Shown piece after piece: positions 17,214-25,881 of a DNA stretch of 64,000 nt. The stretch's first letter is position 1, and every line of letters starts with the position of its first letter. Source of the DNA: CALKZN01 sp050633585 (lineage in GTDB: Bacteria; Pseudomonadota; Gammaproteobacteria; Arenicellales; Arenicellaceae); assembly GCA_050633585.1 (NCBI GenBank), contig JBOEGT010000025.1:1-64000 (forward strand). The letters run 5' to 3'. Made by a program: the position numbers and the translations under genes. The notes beneath the pieces were generated by a model. That model saw only the letters and a program-made list of their open reading frames with translations. It was not told the origin of the DNA and ran no database searches.

Positions 17214-18680
17214 ATGTATATTCCTGAGATTCCAAAAAAACAACATTGGGATGGGCAGTTTCTAGTGAGTGAAACAAAGCCTATTCGAGAAGGTTGGGTT
17301 AAGGAAATAATGATTGGCAAGCAATCTGTGTATCTATATCCACAAACTAAATTTGTGTTGGTTAAAGATAGAGAAGGAAATACTATTGGTGTTTTTATTG
17401 GCAGCATTATTGATGTTGAAAATGAAGAGGTAATTTCTTCTGATGTAATTTTCAAAGGGTATGACTCTCGTCAAGATCTAGAAAATGTTATTGAAGAATT
17501 TGCATATAGCTACGGAGGTTCTTGGGTCTTTATTTTTCGAATAGAAGAAAGCGTTAGAATTTATTTGGATAGTGACGGCACTATTCCTGTCGTATTTGAG
17601 CAACTATCAAACATAGCCGCATCTACAACATCATTAATACTTAATGACCGTCAGTATGTTGATAGGTTTGACGAAAAATTATTTCTGAGTTTGGATGTGG
17701 TCGGTCAAGGGTGGTTTCCATCAGGCGAAACAGCCCATAAAGATTTAGAAAGGCTTATATGTAATCATTACCTGGATCTTAATAGCATGACAGTGCATAG
17801 GCATTGGCCTACAAAAGAATTTAAATGGACATCTAATATCAATGATACAGCGAATAGCATTGCAAAAATTGCTAAATCTTCTGCTCGAGCATTATTAAAG
17901 CAAGGCAAAGTGGCGATGGCTTTAACGGGCGGTAATGAGACCCGTTTCTTAATGTCGGCATATAAAGATATACGTCATGAATTTGATTTTGTGACTTTGT
18001 CTGGTCCTACGACTAAACGTGATGTTTATTTGGCGTCTAAAATTTTGAACTTAACTCAAGTTAATCACCAGTTTTTGCCGTTAATATCTGCCGATATTGA
18101 AGAGCAGCGTGAGTGGATATATCAAGCAGGACATTGCGCATCAACTAATATGACTGGTTACACTACATTGAAACCACTTAGTGGTTATAGTAGCTTCATT
18201 GGTGGTCTAGGAGGTGAAATAGGTCGAGGTTTTATTTGGAGGGAAAGTGATAATGAATCAACGCAGTTAACGGCTAAGTCTATTTTATCTCGGTTGGGTT
18301 TGCCTCAAATCGAATCAGTTGTCGAAAGAGTGGAGCTATGGATGCAACCATTACAAGGTATGAATAGCCTATCTATTTTAGATTTAGCTTATCTAGAGCT
18401 TAGAATGTCTACGTGGGCTTTTTGCCATAGCTATACTACCTATGTTCCTCACTTTCATCCGTTGATTTGCAGAAAATCGTTTAATCTTATGTTGAACATG
18501 TCTCCGGAGCATAAACGAAACAAACAACTGATACATCAAGGGGTGCACTCTATGTGGCCAGAGTTATTGAGTGTTCCCATTAATCGCTATGGGAATATTA
18601 GGGATTTCCAAGATAAGTTATCTCGGTTATCAAAGCCATCACTGTGGCTTAAGAAAATGAGAAAATTGCATGGTAGTTAA
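17214..18680 (+). CDS. Asparagine-synthase-like protein with altered P-loop and no glutaminase nucleophile
   Basis: The 488-residue protein resembles AsnB in overall layout: an N-terminal beta-rich domain and a C-terminal PP-loop ATPase domain. The N-terminus lacks the Cys2 nucleophile needed for glutamine hydrolysis. The ATP-pyrophosphatase motif, normally SGGxDSS, reads LTGGNETRFLM (about residues 238-248). Such proteins are frequent in exopolysaccharide loci, where they may amidate uronic acids or amino-sugar acids; other family members are lasso cyclases. The GG is kept but Asp and Ser are changed, so catalytic competence is uncertain. It lies between two glycosyltransferase genes, 12 bp after the first. 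Confidence 0.72.
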   Translation: MYIPEIPKKQHWDGQFLVSETKPIREGWVKEIMIGKQSVYLYPQTKFVLVKDREGNTIGVFIGSIIDVENEEVISSDVIFKGYDSRQDLENVIEEFAYSYGGSWVFIFRIEESVRIYLDSDGTIPVVFEQLSNIAASTTSLILNDRQYVDRFDEKLFLSLDVVGQGWFPSGETAHKDLERLICNHYLDLNSMTVHRHWPTKEFKWTSNINDTANSIAKIAKSSARALLKQGKVAMALTGGNETRFLMSAYKDIRHEFDFVTLSGPTTKRDVYLASKILNLTQVNHQFLPLISADIEEQREWIYQAGHCASTNMTGYTTLKPLSGYSSFIGGLGGEIGRGFIWRESDNESTQLTAKSILSRLGLPQIESVVERVELWMQPLQGMNSLSILDLAYLELRMSTWAFCHSYTTYVPHFHPLICRKSFNLMLNMSPEHKRNKQLIHQGVHSMWPELLSVPINRYGNIRDFQDKLSRLSKPSLWLKKMRKLHGS

Positions 18681-18688
18681 ATAGTTAT

Positions 18689-19645
18689 ATGTTATGGATT
18701 AAAGCTAAAGGAGGCTTAGGTAATCGCATGTTATCTGTGGCTAGCGGTATTCTTTATGCGAATGCCACAGGTCGAACATTTGTTATTGATTGGCGTGATG
18801 GTGTTTATGCAGATAAAGGTATTAATGCATACCATCGATTGTTTAAGGCTTCGTTAAAGCAAGAACCTATATTGGATGATGTTGGGAAAGAAATAGGAAA
18901 AACAATTCCTGCTGTTTGGCATGGAAAATTGAACATGTCTGTAAGTGAAATGATATCTCAATATTTCTCTGGAGAACATTCTAACCCTTTGATTTATCGG
19001 AAACTAACGGCCCCATTAAGTCTAGTTGAGAATGGAAATGGATCTATTGAAGTGTTTTGGGCTTATACCTCTAAACTTGGGCGTATTAAAAAGTTTCTTC
19101 CCAAAACGCCTAGAAAAAATAGTAATGAATTACTGAGAGGTGTTTTCAATTCACACTTTATTCCTTGTGATGCCGTGGAGCAACAACTTCATGGAAGTCT
19201 GTTTTTTAGGGATAATCAAAAGGTTTTAGGAGTGCATATTCGTTATACAGACCTGAAAGTTCCTTTAGAAAGGCTATTAAAAAGGATACGTCGCTGTATG
19301 GCGCAAGGTAAGTATGAGCATATTTTTTTAGCGACAGATAATTTTACAATTCAAGAGCAATTAAAAAGTGAGTTTTCTTCAGTATTTACCTTTGATAAGC
19401 GTTTCTCTGTAAATTCAGGCCAATTACATTCAGACCAGTCTTATGACCTAAAAGAACAAGATTCTCAAGCTGCACTATTGGATATGTATGCCTTAGCAAA
19501 ATGTGATGGTTTAGTTTACTCTTCTCGTTCTAGCTTTTCCCGTGTTAGCCGCATTCTTGGTGAATTTAAAGTTGAGGATACATTTGATATTGATCGATAT
19601 AATTTTCGCATTAGGCTTAAGACATTTATCCAAGAGTATTTATAA
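18689..19645 (+). CDS. NodZ-like fucosyltransferase
   Basis: The start MLWIKAKGGLGNRMLSVAS followed by ATGRTFVIDWRDGVY matches the GDP-fucose-binding N-terminal region of NodZ-type (GT23-like) fucosyltransferases. The internal LGVHIRYTDLKVPL (about residues 184-197) is the conserved H-x-R-x-x-D element. The C-terminal CDGLVYSSRSSFSRVSR matches the substrate-binding end. Family members transfer fucose from GDP-fucose to an N-acetylglucosamine-type acceptor. No GDP-fucose synthesis genes lie in the window. Confidence 0.7.
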   Translation: MLWIKAKGGLGNRMLSVASGILYANATGRTFVIDWRDGVYADKGINAYHRLFKASLKQEPILDDVGKEIGKTIPAVWHGKLNMSVSEMISQYFSGEHSNPLIYRKLTAPLSLVENGNGSIEVFWAYTSKLGRIKKFLPKTPRKNSNELLRGVFNSHFIPCDAVEQQLHGSLFFRDNQKVLGVHIRYTDLKVPLERLLKRIRRCMAQGKYEHIFLATDNFTIQEQLKSEFSSVFTFDKRFSVNSGQLHSDQSYDLKEQDSQAALLDMYALAKCDGLVYSSRSSFSRVSRILGEFKVEDTFDIDRYNFRIRLKTFIQEYL

Positions 19646-19682
19646 CGGTATTTAGGCATTAACCAGTGATAAAAAATACAAA

Positions 19683-21131
19683 ATGAGTTTAAAGCAAGAT
19701 ATTGTCAATGCTACTTTCTGGGGAATGTTGGACTCTTTTGGATCAAAAATAACACGTTTTATCATTGGTATATTTTTAGCACGATTACTTTTCCCTGAAG
19801 AGTTAGGGCAAATAGCTATGGTGTATATTTTTTTTGAATGTGCATCAATATTGATTAATTCTGGTTTTCAAGCGGCGTTAGTGCAAAAGAAGAACGTCAC
19901 TGTAGAAGATCAAAATAGTGTTTTCTATTTAAATGTTTCAATAGCTATTTTTGTTGGTTTTGTGTTGTTTCTTTTTTCAGAGAGCATCGCGATTTTTTTC
20001 GAAACCCCTGTATTAACAGATGTTGTTCGAGTGCTTAGTTTTGTGCCTTTGATTAATGCTATTAGTATTGTTCATATTGCTGTTTTTCATAAAAAAATGG
20101 ACTTTAGAACAATGTTTTTTGCTAACTTCTCAGGTATTTTGTTCTCAGGTGTTGTTTGTCTGATGATGGCAGCTAATGGTTTTGGCATATGGAGCTTAGT
20201 TGCTCAGCAAGTGCTTTACCCAATGGTCACGACATCGGTATTTTTTTTTAAATCACCTTTTAGGCCATCCTTGATTTTTTCTTGGAGTGCTATTCGTCAA
20301 CTATCTGATTTTTCTTTAAACTTACTACTTGCCGACTTAATTAATAAGTTATTTAGCGGTTTATATTTTGTAGTGATTGGCAAGTTTTACAGCGCTGCAA
20401 TGTTAGGGTTTTATGCTCGTGCTGACGGTTTAATGAAGTTCCCATCCTTAGCGTTAAATTCGGTGCTATCTAGAGTGATGTTCCCTGCTGCTGCTCGGGT
20501 TAAAGATGATAAACAAAAGGTAAAGCAGATTGGTAAAAAAACGCTTGGGGTAACAGCGTTCGCTATTTTTCCTCTCATGAGCTTTTTGTCGGCTTCAGCA
20601 GAGAACTTCATTCCTTTTTTACTCACTGAAAAATGGAATTTTACGATTGGTTTATTTAGTTTGTTATGTCTTGTTGGGGCAGTACATAACTTGAGCGAAA
20701 TTAACCTTGATTTGTTGCAGTCTTTAGGTAGAGCGCGGACTTTGTTGAAATTGCAAGTTTTTCATAAATGCCTAGTGGTAATAGGCTTACTGCTTACATT
20801 TGATTTAGGACTGTTTTTTATCATCTATGGTCAAATTGCGATGACAATCGTCATGTTTGCTGCCTCTTCTCATGTCACTGGGAAGTTTACGGGGTATGGG
20901 TTGTATGAACAGTTATGTGATTGTTTTCCATATATCCTCTATTCATTATTAATTTTTGTGCTGGCTAAGACCGTTACTCATTTTTTTGTTTATAGCAACT
21001 TTGTTGAATTTTTATTGCAATTGATGGTTTGTGGTATCACTTACTTCATGCTATTGAGTTGTATGAAAGATAGTAAGTTGACTGAGTTGAAAATACTGAT
21101 AAAAAACATGATAGTGAATAAGAAGTCATGA
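19683..21131 (+). CDS. wzx: Oligosaccharide flippase (Wzx type)
   Basis: The 482-residue protein has about 12-14 hydrophobic segments and the N-terminal signature LKQDIVNATFWGMLDSFGSK, with IFLARLLFPEELGQIAMVYI following, typical of Polysacc_synt_3/WzxC-like members of the MOP exporter superfamily. It should move lipid-linked repeat units across the inner membrane for Wzy. Its stop overlaps the start of the GT61 gene (ATGA at 21128-21131), so the two are translationally coupled. Confidence 0.88.
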   Translation: MSLKQDIVNATFWGMLDSFGSKITRFIIGIFLARLLFPEELGQIAMVYIFFECASILINSGFQAALVQKKNVTVEDQNSVFYLNVSIAIFVGFVLFLFSESIAIFFETPVLTDVVRVLSFVPLINAISIVHIAVFHKKMDFRTMFFANFSGILFSGVVCLMMAANGFGIWSLVAQQVLYPMVTTSVFFFKSPFRPSLIFSWSAIRQLSDFSLNLLLADLINKLFSGLYFVVIGKFYSAAMLGFYARADGLMKFPSLALNSVLSRVMFPAAARVKDDKQKVKQIGKKTLGVTAFAIFPLMSFLSASAENFIPFLLTEKWNFTIGLFSLLCLVGAVHNLSEINLDLLQSLGRARTLLKLQVFHKCLVVIGLLLTFDLGLFFIIYGQIAMTIVMFAASSHVTGKFTGYGLYEQLCDCFPYILYSLLIFVLAKTVTHFFVYSNFVEFLLQLMVCGITYFMLLSCMKDSKLTELKILIKNMIVNKKS

Positions 21132-22237
21132 GTGTCATGTCAACAATCATTCAAGGTGCTTTTGCTAATCCGACGGTAACAACCCACCATGGGGGTCATA
21201 TTGCTATTTCTGGCTGCATTTATGATTCTCATAAAAACAAAATCACATTATCAGAGCGTTTTAGTGGGTATTTTGGGGATTTTTATCAAACTGTAAATAA
21301 TCATTCTATTGATATTGAAAGTGATGTTCAGTTTTTATCGGGTCGTTCTATTTATTTAGGACATATTATGACTCACTATGGTCATTTCATTTTAGAAACG
21401 CTATCGACGTTTCATCCTCTCATTGAGGACAATGCATATGACTATTTTGTATTCCATGCGTTTGATAGGCAAATCGATACACACCAGCTGCCACAATTTA
21501 TAGTAGAAGCCTTTCAATCATTTGGTATTTCTTTAGAAAAAATTATTATCGTTGATCGGTTGTTACAATTTGAAAGCTTGCTGGTTTCTAAACGCTTAGT
21601 TAAGCTAAATCACTCTATACAAGCAGACATGCTTGATGTGTACAAGCATTTATCAGAGTCTTTGTTTATTCAAAATCATAATCGTGAGAACAAAAGACAG
21701 TTAAAGTTATACTTATCTCGGGTTAAAAATAGCCATAAAAGCATTAATCGAGCGATTTTAAATGAAATAGTTATAGAAGAGTTATTAAAGCAAAGAGGTT
21801 TTACTATTGTCTATTTGGAGTCTTTATCAATCAGGAAACAGTTAGAGATATTAAATCAAGCTGAGTTGATTGTTGGTTTTTCAGGAAGTGCATTACATAA
21901 TTGTGTATTTTTAAGAAGATCAACTCAGCTTATTGAGTTTGGGGATGTAAGGGCGGGCGATAAAACTCATCCTATGCAAAAAAAATGCAATGAGCTTTCT
22001 CAAGTAAATGCTAAATTCGTTCCATTTGAAGGACGAGTTCTTTATGCCAATAAAGGGATTGGATTAGTAAACTATAAAGGGCTAATGAATACTGTCGATA
22101 CGTTGCTTGATAAAAGTAAAGATGAGTCTTCTTTTGTTCCTGTTATTCTTCATTTAAAAGTTGGTTTCATCAGGGGGCTTGTGTGGTGTCGAGTATACTT
22201 TGGAAGTATAAAACGATTTAAAAGTAAAAGCCTTTGA
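21128..22237 (+). CDS. GT61-family glycosyltransferase (DUF563)
   Basis: LGHIMTHYGHFILETLS (about residues 77-93) and ELIVGFSGSALHNCVFL (about 247-263) are the two signature blocks of the GT61/DUF563 family. Between them LYLSRVKNSHKSINR (about 196-210) matches the family's SR...R motif. Members transfer xylose, glucosamine or related sugars. Start overlaps the wzx stop by 4 bp; a second in-frame ATG at 21137 is possible. The C-terminal 25 residues are basic. Confidence 0.85.
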   Translation: MSVMSTIIQGAFANPTVTTHHGGHIAISGCIYDSHKNKITLSERFSGYFGDFYQTVNNHSIDIESDVQFLSGRSIYLGHIMTHYGHFILETLSTFHPLIEDNAYDYFVFHAFDRQIDTHQLPQFIVEAFQSFGISLEKIIIVDRLLQFESLLVSKRLVKLNHSIQADMLDVYKHLSESLFIQNHNRENKRQLKLYLSRVKNSHKSINRAILNEIVIEELLKQRGFTIVYLESLSIRKQLEILNQAELIVGFSGSALHNCVFLRRSTQLIEFGDVRAGDKTHPMQKKCNELSQVNAKFVPFEGRVLYANKGIGLVNYKGLMNTVDTLLDKSKDESSFVPVILHLKVGFIRGLVWCRVYFGSIKRFKSKSL

Positions 22238-22347
22238 TTTAATGTGCATTGAAATAGTTGAGATTCATAAGCGTTTACAAGAGCCCTAAATATGCAATTA
22301 ATCAATTATTGGACATATCAAACTAACATAATAATTTCAGAGTTCTA

Positions 22348-23139
22348 ATGAGAAGGCTAATTGAAAAGATAGCTATATTTTTATTTCAACATAATTTGAA
22401 AGGACGTGGGCGTTTTTGCGATTTTTTTAAATTGAAAAGTATTACATTTAAAAACAAGTTTAATGTTGTCATGGAGCTAGATCCTAATGAGTACATTGAT
22501 AGGGAAGTTATTTCTAAGGGTTATTATGAAGAAGAGGTTGTTGAGCAACTGATAAAAGCAATTGAATCTTCTTCAGAACCGAGAGAAGTATTTTGGGATA
22601 TTGGAGCAAATATTGGTTTACATTGTCTTACTTTAAGCTCGCTTTATCCAAAAGTCGTGCACTATGCATTTGAACCGTTTTATCATAACTTTTCCAAACT
22701 AATGATCAATCACGAGCTTAATAGCTGTAGTGTCACCTTATTTAATTTTGGTTTGTCTGATGAGTTTGGTGTACATCAGTTATATACAACCCAAAAGAAC
22801 TCTGGACGCTCAGGCTTTATCGACATGGAAGCTGCACTCAAGACCTCGGTCAATATTTTAAGTTGTGATGGGGACTTTTTAGTAAGTCAAGGAATAGCGT
22901 TACCTCCGACCATGATTAAATTAGATGTTGAGGGTTGGGAAGGAAATGTATTGCAGGGTTGTTCCGATATTTTACAAAGTACTTGCTTACATACAATTAT
23001 CTTTGAAGGGGCTCGAAATGCTTCTGAGATTGCCTTTATTGAAGACTTAGAGAGAATGGGTTTTTCGGTTTCACCGATCAAACGACAAATTCAAAACTTT
23101 GAAGAAAATGAAAACTATATAGCCGTCCGAAAAGCATAG
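22348..23139 (+). CDS. FkbM-family methyltransferase
   Basis: REVFWDIGANIGLHCLTLSS (about residues 78-97) carries the FkbM motif I, followed by YAFEPFYHNFSKL, and PTMIKLDVEGWEGNVLQG (about 187-204) is the conserved D-V-E-G-x-E block. This is the second FkbM protein of the locus and shows little similarity to the first outside these motifs. It is the last + strand gene of the cluster, before the minus-strand phosphatase. It likely methylates the polymer. Confidence 0.85.
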   Translation: MRRLIEKIAIFLFQHNLKGRGRFCDFFKLKSITFKNKFNVVMELDPNEYIDREVISKGYYEEEVVEQLIKAIESSSEPREVFWDIGANIGLHCLTLSSLYPKVVHYAFEPFYHNFSKLMINHELNSCSVTLFNFGLSDEFGVHQLYTTQKNSGRSGFIDMEAALKTSVNILSCDGDFLVSQGIALPPTMIKLDVEGWEGNVLQGCSDILQSTCLHTIIFEGARNASEIAFIEDLERMGFSVSPIKRQIQNFEENENYIAVRKA

Positions 23140-23163
23140 TTATTTGATAGGTACAAGACACTG

Positions 23164-23904
23164 TTAACTGCTAATGCATTTGAGGTCTATCCCATTAATG
23201 ACGTTCTTGGGGTTTGTTATTAATAAAATCTGACTGCATTCAGCGTTTACTTTTTTGGTTAAGAGGTTGTTCACATCAAGCAAGTTTGGTGATCGACCGA
23301 CAGGCCTGTGAGCATCTGTCGCGATGATGTGAGCCAACTTTAATTTAATGATTTGTAGGCTCACTTTTTGCAGTTCGGGTCCAAAATCACCTGTGCAACT
23401 CATGGCTGTGAGTTGTGACTTGCAGCCCATATCAATGAATTTTTTTAAAATATTTAAGTCTCGCCGAATACTTGAGTTACGTTCTGGATGCGCAATGATA
23501 GGTGTGATGCCATGTGATAAAAGTGCCTCAAACGTTTTTTCAGCACCTAAAGGAATGCTGTGTTTAGGTAGTTCGATTAGAGCGGCTTTACCCTGATCAC
23601 AATAAGTGAGCGCTTCTCCTGAAATTAGTTGATTAGCTGTCTCATGTGTTAAATGCACCTCAGAACCAATGTGTAGCTTAACCTCAATATTGCTTTCTTT
23701 AGCCGTTAGAGTGAGTTCGTTAAAACATTGCCTTATCTTATTAGCATGATTTTCGAATGCACCATTAAGGTGGTGTGGAGTTAAGATGACATCAGATATT
23801 TGGTTGTTTTGAGCGATACGCAACATTTCAAGAGACATTTCAATGTCTTTAGCGCCATCATCAATGTAAGGCAGGCTGTGGTTATGGCAATCAATAAAAG
23901 ACAT
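23164..23904 (-). CDS. PHP-family protein tyrosine phosphatase (CpsB/YwqE type)
   Basis: All PHP metal-ligand motifs are present: DCHNHSLPYIDDGAKD (residues 4-19), LTPHHLN (41-47), IGSEVHL, IAHPERN and ATDAHRPVG. The 246-residue length fits CpsB/CapC/YwqE enzymes, which dephosphorylate BY-kinases. The partner here should be the Wzc homologue at 6235-8397. Most proteobacterial capsule loci use a low-molecular-weight (Wzb) phosphatase instead, so this locus uses the manganese-dependent PHP alternative. Confidence 0.88.
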   Translation of the reverse strand: MSFIDCHNHSLPYIDDGAKDIEMSLEMLRIAQNNQISDVILTPHHLNGAFENHANKIRQCFNELTLTAKESNIEVKLHIGSEVHLTHETANQLISGEALTYCDQGKAALIELPKHSIPLGAEKTFEALLSHGITPIIAHPERNSSIRRDLNILKKFIDMGCKSQLTAMSCTGDFGPELQKVSLQIIKLKLAHIIATDAHRPVGRSPNLLDVNNLLTKKVNAECSQILLITNPKNVINGIDLKCISS

Positions 23905-24051
23905 ATTTAAGCATCAACTAAAATGTATTTGAGTGTTTTCATAAACGATAACATAGAACAAGTGGTGATGTGTTTTCTTGGCTATTCTAATTCTTTTCAG
24001 CTACATTATGTCCGAATAAAGTTAACCATTTAATTCTGTATATAGCTCGTT

Positions 24052-24711
24052 GTGAATAAGCATTTTACTGATCAAGAAAGATTACTATTACAAGACATCA
24101 TGAAGCATCGACGTGATGTTCGAGGCAATAAATTTGTTGATACCCCGATTTGCGATGACACTATTCATAAAATTCTTCACGCGGCTGAGCTGTCACCATC
24201 TGTTGGGTTCTCTCAACCTTGGGAATTTGTGGTTGTCCGTGATGTCAATACTAAGCGCACAATAGCGGATATTTTTGAAGAGGAAAATAACAAGGCACAA
24301 CAGTTGTTTGAGGGAGATAAACGTGAGCAGTATGCTCAACTAAAATTGGAAGGTATTTTAAAAACGCCAGTTAATATTGCTGTTTTTTATAAACCTTCTG
24401 AAGGCGTGGTTCTGGGGCAAACTTCAATGGACGAGGCAGGTGAATATAGTGTGGTGTGCGCCGTTCAAAATATGTGGTTAATGGCTCGTGCTATGAATAT
24501 TGGTATGGGGTGGGTCAGCATTTTAAACCCTGAAAAAGTAAAAGAAGTGTTGAATGTTCCTGCTCAGAGTAAGCTGGTAGCTTATTTATGTGTTGGTTAT
24601 GTTAGTGAGTTTCTAGACTCTCCTGAACTGGAGCAATTGAAATGGGAAGCGAGAGTGCCGTTGTCTAATGCCATTCATCAAGAGTGTTATCAGCACAAAG
24701 AAAATAAATAG
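24052..24711 (+). CDS. bluB: 5,6-dimethylbenzimidazole synthase BluB
   Basis: GTG 24052 starts a 219-residue nitroreductase-fold protein. RRDVRGNKFVDTPI (about residues 20-33), ELSPSVGFSQPWEF (about 47-60) and MGWVSILNPEKVKEVLNVP (about 148-166) are diagnostic for BluB. BluB cleaves bound FMNH2 with oxygen to make the lower ligand of cobalamin. It converges on the cobalamin salvage genes and feeds CobT. It is the only gene here for lower-ligand synthesis, so the route is aerobic. Confidence 0.9.
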   Translation: MNKHFTDQERLLLQDIMKHRRDVRGNKFVDTPICDDTIHKILHAAELSPSVGFSQPWEFVVVRDVNTKRTIADIFEEENNKAQQLFEGDKREQYAQLKLEGILKTPVNIAVFYKPSEGVVLGQTSMDEAGEYSVVCAVQNMWLMARAMNIGMGWVSILNPEKVKEVLNVPAQSKLVAYLCVGYVSEFLDSPELEQLKWEARVPLSNAIHQECYQHKENK

Positions 24712-24747
24712 AGTTCTCAGTAGTTTTTTGACAAACACCTGTGGGTT

Positions 24748-25845
24748 TTATTTCATATCTAATAAACGCTTCTCTAGTGCATGAATGTCTATAGGTAATG
24801 AAAATCGTAACCAAGCTGTTTCATCGCCATGATTGAATAATCGTGTCCAGATAGCGTGTTGGGCCAGTTTTGTATGTAATTTAGATAGCGTGTCTGAGCC
24901 CGAGGGCTTATCAATCAGTACGGTGCTGAATAGGCCACAACTTCGAATCTCATAGGGTGTTTGCGGGGAATTGCCTAACTCATTCGATAGGGTTTTTCTC
25001 AGTATAGGAAGAAAAGATTGTGCCTGATCTTGAATGCGGTGATATTGTTTTTCTTGCCAAGAATGGTCAATGAGTGCTTGTGACCCAATAACGACGCTTG
25101 CATGACTCATTGACCAAGGTTCGAGTAGTGTATTTAATTGAGCAATTTTGGGGTGGTAACTTATAGCAAAACCAAGGCGTAACCCGGCTAAGCCAAAAAA
25201 CTTGCCTACTGACCGTAATACCACCATGTTATCTGTTAAATGTTCTATGGCGCTGCGAGGTGTCATAGCATTTTTCTGAGAAATGGGAGCATTTTCATAG
25301 AGATCTATAAACGCTTCATCTATGATCATCATGCCGGGTGTTTTACGGGCTATCTGAAGGATCATATCTGCCGTGACAGCCTCTCCACTAGGGTTGTTGG
25401 GGTTGATAACGACTACGTGCTCAACGTGGCGTGATTCCAGTAAGTGGGCAAGCTCTTCCATGCCTTGATACTGGATCACTTTATGCTGTGCTAACTGCCA
25501 TGATGCCGCATGTTCTTGATAGCCTAGTCTGGGTACAGCAACAATAGAAGGCTTGAATAGCTGCGGTATTAAGCGAATGGCTAATTGAGAGCCGGGTGTT
25601 GCCATGATTTGATGGCTATCGATCTTATAGTACTCAGATGCTGCTGCTAATAAATCATTGAGCGGAGGGGGTAATGTATTCCATACTTTCTCGGGCAGTG
25701 TTTTGACTGGCCAGGACCAGGGGCTGATGCCTGTTGATAAGTCCATCCACTGATCTCGGTCAAACCCATATTTTTTGATGGCAGTGTCTAAATTACCACC
25801 ATGTTGAATGGGTGCTGATTTTATAGGGTCATTAAAGCGTATCAA
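24748..25845 (-). CDS. cobD: Threonine-phosphate decarboxylase (CobD in Salmonella, CobC in Pseudomonas naming)
   Basis: HGGNLDTAIKKYG at residues 16-28 and LSTGISPWSWP (about 37-47) are the characteristic N-terminal blocks of this PLP enzyme. NPNNPSGE, IDEAFIDL and LRSVGKFFGLAGLRLGF (the PLP-lysine segment) complete the fold-type I aminotransferase core. It makes (R)-1-amino-2-propanol phosphate, the linker that CbiB joins to the corrin ring. The gene lies 36 bp downstream of cbiB on the same strand. Confidence 0.92.
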   Translation of the reverse strand: MIRFNDPIKSAPIQHGGNLDTAIKKYGFDRDQWMDLSTGISPWSWPVKTLPEKVWNTLPPPLNDLLAAASEYYKIDSHQIMATPGSQLAIRLIPQLFKPSIVAVPRLGYQEHAASWQLAQHKVIQYQGMEELAHLLESRHVEHVVVINPNNPSGEAVTADMILQIARKTPGMMIIDEAFIDLYENAPISQKNAMTPRSAIEHLTDNMVVLRSVGKFFGLAGLRLGFAISYHPKIAQLNTLLEPWSMSHASVVIGSQALIDHSWQEKQYHRIQDQAQSFLPILRKTLSNELGNSPQTPYEIRSCGLFSTVLIDKPSGSDTLSKLHTKLAQHAIWTRLFNHGDETAWLRFSLPIDIHALEKRLLDMK

Positions 25846-25881
25846 AATAATAAATCATTAAATCGTTCTATAACGTCATTG

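Noticed and set aside
17214..18680. Lasso cyclase for the peptide at 501-689
   Set aside because: The SGGxDSS motif is lost, the gene is 16.5 kb away and lies among glycosyltransferase genes; its role in the polysaccharide locus is a better explanation.
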